From: Arabidopsis thaliana
Taxonomy: Eukaryota; Streptophyta; Magnoliopsida; Brassicales; Brassicaceae
Length of the DNA: 64,000 bases
NCBI RefSeq assembly: GCF_000001735.4
Contig: NC_003075.7
Location: 3,659,001-3,723,000 of the forward strand
Reading direction: 5' to 3'
A program made the translations under genes and the position numbers. Below the pieces are notes generated by a model. That model worked only from the letters and a program-made list of their open reading frames with translations, did not search any database and was not told where the DNA came from. This document shows, in pieces, positions 57,225 through 64,000 of this stretch (within the stretch, counting starts at the first letter, position 1; each line of letters starts with the position of its first letter).

Positions 57225-57723
57225 TGTCGGATTCAGACACTCAAGTATTTATATATTTAGTGAGAAGGATTATTCTTGAGGACAAAAATATGTATTAAGA
57301 ATTATCAACTATGGAAAAGCTATAAATTTGGTAAGAAAATGTGTATAGTAAGTTGTACAAAAATGCGTGTCCCTTTTATGGCCCTTGGCCCTATTACTTA
57401 TACCTAAGAATCATACTTAATTCTCATTTACTCATAATTATTATCTCTTAAATGTATCCGTTTCAGTCTTTGAATTTACAGTTCAAACGTTCGAATTTGA
57501 ATTAACTTTGAGCATCATGGGCTTCCCCTTTTCATCCCAACGGCCTTTTAAACCAGCTACTTCTTATCTCGATTTTACTTTTACCTTGCGGTATGACCAC
57601 TTTGCCCGCGTTCTTCTCCTCGACTAAAGAAGCATGTGGGCCACGCTTTTGTGGGCCTCTTTCCTATCCATATGTCAATTTTTAGTTGGTCCCGGACTTC
57701 CGGTGCGGGATCCAATACCAACA
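57225..57723 (-). repeat. 5' LTR of element E
   Basis: 499 bp; TGTTGGTATTGG...GAATCCGACA on the minus strand, followed after 9 bp by the PBS. Confidence 0.9.
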
Positions 57724-57951
57724 GTGGGTTGCCTCCCACCAAGTGCTTGTTTAATATCACTAGCTTGACCGGATTCTTGAGAATCAATGGGCACGAGTGC
57801 GGGAACTTGTTCCGAAACAAGGTCACCAATAAGTCAACTTCATCCTTAGAACCTTACAAACCACTCTTTTTACAGATTTCCTACATTTTTCTTTCCACTC
57901 CAAAGTGAGAATGCTTCTAGCTTTGGAAAAAGGTTTTGAGGTTCCTTTACA
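57724..57951 (-). other. D sequence joining protease to post-integrase spacer
   Basis: Minus strand ends ...CACTTGGTGGGAGGCAACCCAC, the phrase found downstream of integrase in Athila-type elements, yet it lies only about 230 bp after protease. The RT-RNase H-integrase region is therefore deleted in D. Confidence 0.6.
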
Positions 57952-58490
57952 CTACACCTTATACTCGATGGTGTCTCCTACACGCTGTAGTGGTATCAAA
58001 GTCACATGAGGATCTTTTGTGTCTCTATTCAGGACTTCCTCAACATCACTCAAGTCAATGTAATCCTTTACACATTCAGCATTAGCCTCATCATTTGTGT
58101 CTATAGAGAATGGTTGACCTTCAATGGTGGGATTTTTCCTCATCTTTCTCATGTCAAACTCCAAAGCATAGTTCCCAACCTGAAGGTTGATCATGCTTCT
58201 TCTCACATCAATTATATATCCTGTTGTATTTAAGAATGGCCTACCTAGAATGAGAGGATCATGTGGTTCCTTATCAAGTTCCAAGACAACAAAATCAATG
58301 GGAACGTAAAATTTTCCAACTCTGACATGCACATTCTCCGCCAAACACACTAGAAATCGCATAGAGCGATCCGCTAGAATCAAAGAGATCCTTGAAGGTT
58401 TGAAACTTGTGATGCCTAGGCGCTTTGACAAAGAAAGAGGCATCAAATTAACTACAGCTCCTAAATCACAAAGACATCTCTCAAACATAG
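57952..58490 (-). pseudogene. Element D protease remnant
   Basis: CLCDLGAVVNLMPLSLSKRLGI, then [41 protein letters not shown], and MRKNPTIEGQPFSID: the Athila protease and the start of the RT linker, aligned with 34900-35260 of C. The frame is open from 58488 to 57952 but has no RT behind it. Confidence 0.82.
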
Positions 58491-59639
58491 ACTTTCCAAT
58501 CTAGCAAAGTAAAACAAAACTCCTTGGATCACCGAGTTTCTCGGGAATAGTAGCTGGAGGGATGGCACTACAAGTGCTGACCATTTCTTTCCCTGCTAAC
58601 AACTCTATTACATCAGTGAGTTGAGCTTCCTTCTGTTGTCTCTGAGACACCTCCTACTAAGCATACTCTTCTCCTGGAAATCAACTTAACCCCTTCCTTA
58701 ATGCTCCTCTTGTTGGACAAGATATCTTTCAAGTAACTTATATAGCTTGGAACATGAAGAACCAACTGTAAGAAAGGGAGTCTAACATACAACTGTTTCA
58801 TGATCTCATCAAAGCGTGCATAATGTTCTGTTTTTGAATCTGTCTCTTGCGGCCTAGAAATGGTAGCTTAGGAACATAAGGTGGTGACTCCACAAATAAA
58901 GGGTTATCATCCTCTAAAGTCATGTCCTCCACAAGTGTCTCAACAACAATAGCATTAGTTTCCACCTGTTTGGTGATATGAAGAACCAACTGTAAGAAAG
59001 GGAGTCTGGCATACAACTGTTTCATGATCTCATCAAAGTGTACATAATGTTTTGTTTTTGAATCTGTCTCTCGCGGCCTAGAAATGGTAGCTTAGGAACA
59101 TAAGGTGGCGGCTCCACAGATAAAGGGTTATCATCCTCTACAGTCATGTCCTCCACAAGTGTCTCAACAACAATAGCATTAGTTTCCACCTGTTTGGTGA
59201 TATCAATCTATCTAGGATCTTTTCCTGAATCATAACAGCATAACACTGCTCTTTTCCCTTGGGTTTGTTTTTTCCAGAATGAGCACCAGGTTGTCGCATA
59301 GAGGCAGAAACAATCTGCGAGAACTGATTCTCAAGAGTCTTGACATGTGAGGATAGCGTTGTGAACTTCCCAATGAGATCATTGTACATGATATCCACCT
59401 TTACATTGATATCAACAACATTCTTCTTTTGGCCTTAAAGAATCTGCTACATCATCAATTTAATCTCACTATTCCAGATGAAGACACATGAGCAGTACCT
59501 GCAGGAGGTTGGAATTATCCCTGAGCCTGCTTGAGTTAGAATTATCTCAGGATAGCCATCCTAGATTGCGTGAAATACTGTCCCAAAAATTCAGCTTTGT
59601 AGTCTTCTCAATTTCTCAAATTTGTAGAATCCAATGACT
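58491..59639 (-). pseudogene. Element D gag C-terminal remnant
   Basis: Broken Athila gag tail: MDIMYNDLIGKFTTLSSHVKTLENQFSQI at 59398, then linker and ...LFVESPPYVPKLPFLGRKRQ at about 58870. A segment of roughly 180-220 bp is repeated in tandem: 58790-58975 and 58978-59190 share ATGAAGAACCAACTGTAAGAAAGGGAGTC and ACATAAGGTGG..GACTCCACA/GGCTCCACA stretches, and a third partial copy lies at 58750-58800. The gag core, leader and PBS are deleted at the junction with LTR-A (about 59640). Confidence 0.65.
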
Positions 59640-60171
59640 GAAACTAAACCAAACAAGTAGATTACTTAGACCTGATCATAGAAACTGAAAACATGTTTAA
59701 ATAAGATTGCATAAAAAAATCAAAAGAAGAATAGAGTTTAGAAAATATCTCCTCTCGACAGTGTTTTGGAATCTCTGATGAAACTCTCGAAGATCTCAGA
59801 GAGTCGCTAAAAGTGTTTAATCAAAAAGTTAGGTCTAAACAATGACCTTAAAAATCTACATATAATGTTTCAAAAATGTGCAGGAACTAAAATGCAATTA
59901 GAGAAATCTTTAGGGGCAACTTGTTGGGCTCTGAATGGTGTCGATCGACACCAACAGGGTGTCAGTCGACACTCTTGCCTTGGTAAGAATCTGAATTCAT
60001 CCTTCCATCTTGATTTCCTTGATTTAGCTCCAAAATGCTCCATGATCTCCAAATGCATTCTTAAAGTGTAAAAACCTGAAAAGGACTAGAAAAGACTCTA
60101 GGAATAATTAAAAGACTCTGAAAACCATACCTAAATCATACCTAGAATCGGTAAAAATCTAGGTATATCAC
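59640..60171. mobile_element. LTR-A fragment beside the D 5' LTR
   Basis: Matches 11080-11598 (shared AAACCAAACAAGTAGATTAC start and GGTAAAAATC..GGTATATCA end). Carries GTGTCGATCGACACC and GTGTCAGTCGACAC at 59938-59972. It meets LTR-B at 60171/60172, as at 11598/11599. Confidence 0.7.
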
Positions 60172-61540
60172 CATGTATTTCTTCTCTTTGTTTTCTACTC
60201 GTGGTACTTCTAGATCTCTAGAGGCTAGCTCAATTTTTACCAATTCTAGGTATTGATTGCTCGAGTAATTGCTCGAGTAATTGCTCGATACACTTAACCG
60301 ATAGGTAGTATATTTCCACATCGATCATCAAGGACCAAAGATACTCTAAAGATTTCCGAGACTCGTTCTTAGCTAAAACTAAAGAGGTTATTGTTTGATT
60401 TTCTCAGTTATAAATAAAAATACAAATAAATGAAACGATTAAACTTATGGAGTAAAGACATTGGGCGTTAGGGTATTTCAAAAGACAAAGACTAGCAAAA
60501 TAAACAAAACAGGGAATTCAATTATAAGGAACCATTCTCACACATAAACATAATTCTAGACTAACTCTCTCTCGAGATACTAATCACTAAATTTGACTAC
60601 ACAACTACTAAACTTTCTTTAGCAGTTTCCTAAACAAATTCGCATTAATGAGTCGGTTTATTCAGTTCACAATGCATTCTAACGTCAACTTTTGCAGGCT
60701 AGAAATAGAATGCTCAATTTATATTCATTCAGGCATTCTATCGAACACTTTAAATGCATAGAAAAACCTAAGTTCTAAAACAGGGTGATTAATCCTATTA
60801 TAGCATTAATAACACATATATTGAAGAACCTAAAAATTGAGAATTCCTTATAACAGTTTGGTTACTAATTCATTGACTTCCTACTTAGAATCCTAAAACC
60901 CAATTGGAAAATTACTCTCACATTGCATTAGAAATCAAGCAAAGTGATATTAAAGAAAACATAATTCAGATTGAATAAATAAGAATAAGGTTTAGAAATC
61001 TTCTCCAAATTGTCAAGAATGATGAATCTCTAATCACCAAGGGTGCTTACAAAATGGTTCTCCAAAATGTTACAGAAAAAGAAGGGTAAAAAAACGTTGA
61101 AATAAAATAAGGTCTCTAGGATTTTAATATCCAATTACAGAAAACAGAAGATAAATCCGGTTAAGGAAAACCAAAACTAGTCCTCAAGAAGTCAGATCAA
61201 CTGATCCAGAGGTGGATCGATCGATCCCACCGTCTTTAAATGAATCGGTGAAGCACGGATCGATCAATCCGTCTTTGGCCGATTTGGTGTAGCACGGACT
61301 GATTGGTCCCCTCTTGGACCGATCGGTATCCACCGTCTTCTCTCCGCTTCAGCTTTTCTCTCTCTTTCTTGACCCGAAACCATCCAACCCTGTATCAAGT
61401 TCAAAACCACCAACCCTGTCACAAGTTCGTGAAACCTACAAAAGACTCAAGACACGACCAGAAAGACGCAAAAGACGGACTTCGACAGGACAAATGACTC
61501 AAAACTATGGGACCTGAGACACCAAAAACGCAACATATCA
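60172..61540 (-). repeat. 5' LTR (LTR-B) of element D
   Basis: 1369 bp; minus strand starts TGATATGTTGCG. Aligns with 11599-12838 but keeps an extra segment at about 61195-61330 with GATCGATCGATCC-type palindromes, degraded in the 3' copy (12600-12640). Confidence 0.75.
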
Positions 61541-62214
61541 GGTATGATTTAGGTATTGTTTTTAGAGTCTTTTTATTATTCCTATAGTATTTTCTAGTCT
61601 TTTTCAGGTTTTTACACTTTAGGGATGCATTGGAGATCATGGAGTATTTTAGAGGTAAACTGAGTAAATCAAGCTTCAAAGACAAATTCGGATTCTTACC
61701 AAGGCAAGTGTGTCGACCGACACCCTCTTAGTGACGATCGACACAATTCGCGAGTAGGGATTGAGTATTTAAATACCGATAGATCTAGTTTTATATCTAG
61801 GTGAACTTATCAAACCTGATCTTAGTGAATGTTCTGCGAGTAGGAATTTGCAACGAGAGTTGCAGTCCTTAATTAATAGGCATAGTAAGTCGATGCAACG
61901 AGAGTTGGTTGATCATATATTAGTGATTTGAGCTCTAGAATGGTTCAATAACAATCCTAATTATAGCTAGAACTATTAGTCATCCATTTCCTGAAAATAT
62001 CCTTAAAACCGTCACTTTAATCATCTGAATTTACTATAATCTTATCTGCTACATGCTTTCTTGCTTCTTTTTACTTTTAATACTAGTAGATTTAGTTTAA
62101 TTGTGAGACCATAACCTTCTGTGTGGATAAAAGAACTTTGTGGAATTCGACCCTAGAGTACTGCAATTTATCTCTTATTTGACAGAGTGCTTAGGTCTAA
62201 TTTGATCCATATCA
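61541..62214. mobile_element. LTR-A fragment, inverted
   Basis: Reverse complement of LTR-A: GGTATGATTTAGGTATTG at the start, GTGTCGACCGACACCCTC at 61707-61725, and a terminal ATCTCTTATTTGACAGAGTGC...GATCCATATCA ending at 62214. It lacks the first bases of LTR-A. Confidence 0.65.
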
Positions 62215-63077
62215 TCTGGTAAAGCAGCCATCGAGTTAGGGTTTTCCTTAGGTAAGGAGACGATATGTAAATTGGCTTTGAAAGCATCCGCCATCATTTT
62301 ATGGGAAGACAACGGCACTTCTCTTTGATTATTTTCTGGCAAAGCAATTTCTTTTCCTTTATCTTTAGATGTAGGTATCCCCCATCGTCATCCATCATAG
62401 TATCAGCCTTGGCGTAAAGGAATAGAAAGACAACTCGCTTTGTTATGAGTTAGCTGCTGACATTGAAACCATCTCTTTCGGATTCTTTCATAATCGATTT
62501 CAATCTTAACTATCGATCCGTTTGGTAGCTAAACCTTTTTTAAATTCCGCAAACCTTGAGAGACATCAAACAAAACTCGAACACGCATATAGTCTTGACT
62601 CTTTGATTTTCTGCATGAAACGGACATTTTATCACTTTTCCAACACCGGCCGCAATTTCTTTGATATATTTCTTAGTGTAATAATTAACCGGACGATTAC
62701 GCAGCCGAATCCATACTAGATGGAACCTCAAGTAAACATCTGGTTGTTCTTCAACACACTTTTCCATTGCTACGCACCAATCATCTTGGGTCAAACTACA
62801 GTCTCTAAACCTTTGTAAGATCTTCCTCATATTTATAAATGAACTTATATCGATATTTGAAAAGAGTAACTCCACGAACCCTATCATATAAACGCCACAG
62901 CCTAAACATATCTAAGATCCAACTAGACAACCTCTAATTATTCGGATTAAGAAATCACCCCAAGACGCTACTCTGATTCCTTTCAGTAGAACGAAATTCC
63001 AGGAGATTCGAGAGAACTAAAGGTGTATCATGTTCAATCGATATCACCTGGAGAGCCTCTTCAAGCTGATTATCCAT
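62215..63077 (-). pseudogene. DUF4283/zinc-knuckle protein remnant (LINE ORF1 type)
   Basis: ATG 63077 (MDNQLEEALQVISIEHDTPL), then LEFRSTERNQSSVLG, stops, MFRLWRLYDRVRG, and in another frame the DUF4283 core (CVAMEKCVEEQPDVYLRF, VWIRLRNRPVNYYTKKYIKE, at 62780-62650). Near 62500 NGSIVKIEIDYERIRKRW-FQCQQLTHNKASC is a zinc knuckle whose first Cys has become Trp. Broken by stops and a frameshift. Cut at 62214 by LTR-A. Confidence 0.75.
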
Positions 63078-64000
63078 AGAAACCTGATATCAAACCAACC
63101 TAAAGAGAAATCCTCTTTTTCTTTCTTTTTAATTATTGGTAATAAACTAAGTAGGAAATGATGATTTTTGTTTTTTTCCTCTAATTTTTGATATAACAAA
63201 TAAACAGAAGATGGTGAAAATTTTGACGATCACCGGAGAGAAGAATGCAATATCTCCAATTTTAGCGTCGCTCAGAACAATCAATTTGAGAGAGAAGTTC
63301 TTAACCCCACAAAAGAGACAACTTTGTTTTGAACATAACACTAGCTATGAGAGAGAACAAAGTGTTTTTTTTTATTCGTCACTTGTTATTAAGAATTCTA
63401 TTCCATGTAGCAAATATAAATTGAAAAAGGGTAACTAACAAATTTTTTATAAAAAAGGTTGTGACCGATTAGTAACAACTGTGTACGTGCCCCATGCTTA
63501 TTATCAATAGTTTCTAATTGGACTAGCGGTTCTAATTATCTTAGCTACTTGACGATAAGTGCTTTGTGCAATTGATTTGGGGCCCTTTCGTGCAATTTTT
63601 TTTCTTTTTTTTTCTTTGTTGTGATGGCCATATTCTTTCTTTTATTGTTTTCCTATCTACATTTATATTCTTATTGGTTGCATTGTCCTTATTACTTTCT
63701 ATCATTTTCTTACATAAAACTATGCATTTTAATTAATTTTCATTCTAATTCCAGTTTAACATTTAAAACTTTCTAAGACATGTTTCTACTGATTATACTG
63801 TAAAAACTAATACCTACATTTTAAATAATTATGTTTATTAAAACTAGTAAATTAGTAAATAATATTATCTTTTTGTAGTTTATTTAACTTTTAGAGTTTA
63901 AGGCACTGAATGTTTTAGGCGTTTCAAAAAAACGCATGGTGTGTTTCATTTTTGTCACCATTCATAGCTGTATTTTCTTTCTTTCCTTTTTTTTTGTCAA
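63078..64000. other. Right end of window, no gene recognised
   Basis: AT-rich, with short T-runs and no ORF showing family features. It may include a LINE 5' UTR next to 63077; I cannot support more. Confidence 0.4.

Larger units (their letters stand above)
45593..57723 (-). mobile_element. Element E: Tat-type Ty3/gypsy retrotransposon
   Basis: Complete outline of 12.1 kb: 5' LTR 57723-57225, PBS on the minus strand TGGCGCCGCCTGTGTGG (57215-57199), gag, protease, RT, RNase H, integrase (to 51832), two antisense ORFs on the plus strand, PPT (46106-46093, ACTTGGGGACTAAT), 3' LTR 46092-45593. Flanked by GTGGA (45588-45592) and GTGGG (57724-57728), a 5-bp target duplication with one mismatch. 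All genes are broken. It is inserted in the D post-integrase spacer. Confidence 0.88.
11599..61540 (-). mobile_element. Element D: outermost Athila-type retrotransposon
   Basis: Pieces in consistent minus-strand order: LTR (61540-60172), gag C-terminus and protease (59639-57952), post-integrase spacer (57951-57724 and 45592-44861), ORF1 (16759-14187, interrupted), PPT (12880-12839), LTR (12838-11599). It was split by E (45593-57723), C (16894-44860) and a solo LTR-A (14439-15541). Reverse transcriptase, RNase H and integrase are absent, so this copy is a non-autonomous deletion derivative. Joining these pieces into one element is inference from order, orientation and the two LTR-B copies. Confidence 0.7.

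Noticed and set aside
1..64000. tRNA, rRNA or microRNA genes
   Set aside because: No cloverleaf-like sequence or rRNA segment recognised by eye; the TGGCGCC sites are primer-binding sites, not tRNA genes.

Overview
The window is plant nuclear DNA, almost certainly Arabidopsis or a very close Brassicaceae. It holds two intron-containing host genes in the first 8.5 kb and then about 52 kb of nested Ty3/gypsy retrotransposons, as in pericentromeric heterochromatin. The pair of a forward bZIP gene and a reverse ubiquitin-like/CTD-phosphatase gene matches my memory of Arabidopsis At4g06598 and At4g06599 (chromosome 4 pericentromere); this was not checked against a database.

Host part (1-10.5 kb): a short SINE-like insertion with an 11-bp target duplication, a CCACCACCTCCGG minisatellite split by a solo Athila-type LTR, an Emigrant-like MITE, the bZIP gene (4945-6395, zipper cut by an in-frame TAG), the UBLCP1-type phosphatase gene (8495 down to 7079, six exons, intact), and remnants of two LINE-type elements (DUF4283/zinc-knuckle ORF1; RNase H tail).

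Nested stack (about 10.5-62.2 kb). The outermost element, here 'D', is a minus-strand Athila-type element: 5' LTR at 60.2-61.5 kb, gag-protease remnant at 58-59.6 kb, no RT/integrase, ORF1 at 14.2-16.8 kb, 3' LTR at 11.6-12.8 kb. It was broken apart by a solo LTR of another family ('A', 14439-15541), by a plus-strand Athila-type element 'C' (16894-44860, with LTRs, PBS, gag, protease, RT, RNase H, integrase, ORF1, PPT), and by a minus-strand Tat-type element 'E' (45593-57723). The 5' LTR of C was itself invaded by a young Tat-type element 'T1' (18557-32585). T1 is rearranged into a 3.2-kb inverted repeat and carries an apparently intact, intron-containing gene antisense to its own pol.

A DUF4283 remnant (62.2-63.1 kb) follows, then sequence in which I see nothing.

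Main points for follow-up: (1) both Tat-type elements end gag-protease with UAG followed by CAAUUA, the tobamovirus-type leaky-stop context, and pol continues in the same frame; (2) each Athila-like family carries its own TCGA-centred palindrome family, repeated in the LTR and, in C and D, also in the spacer after integrase; (3) T1 has an LTR with a PPT on one side and a PBS-length stub on the other, next to an inverted gag-RT copy; (4) T1 has an antisense spliced ORF of 786 codons that outlived its dead pol; (5) a 749-bp chimeric segment copied from the 14-15 kb locus sits in E between two equal 308-bp direct repeats.
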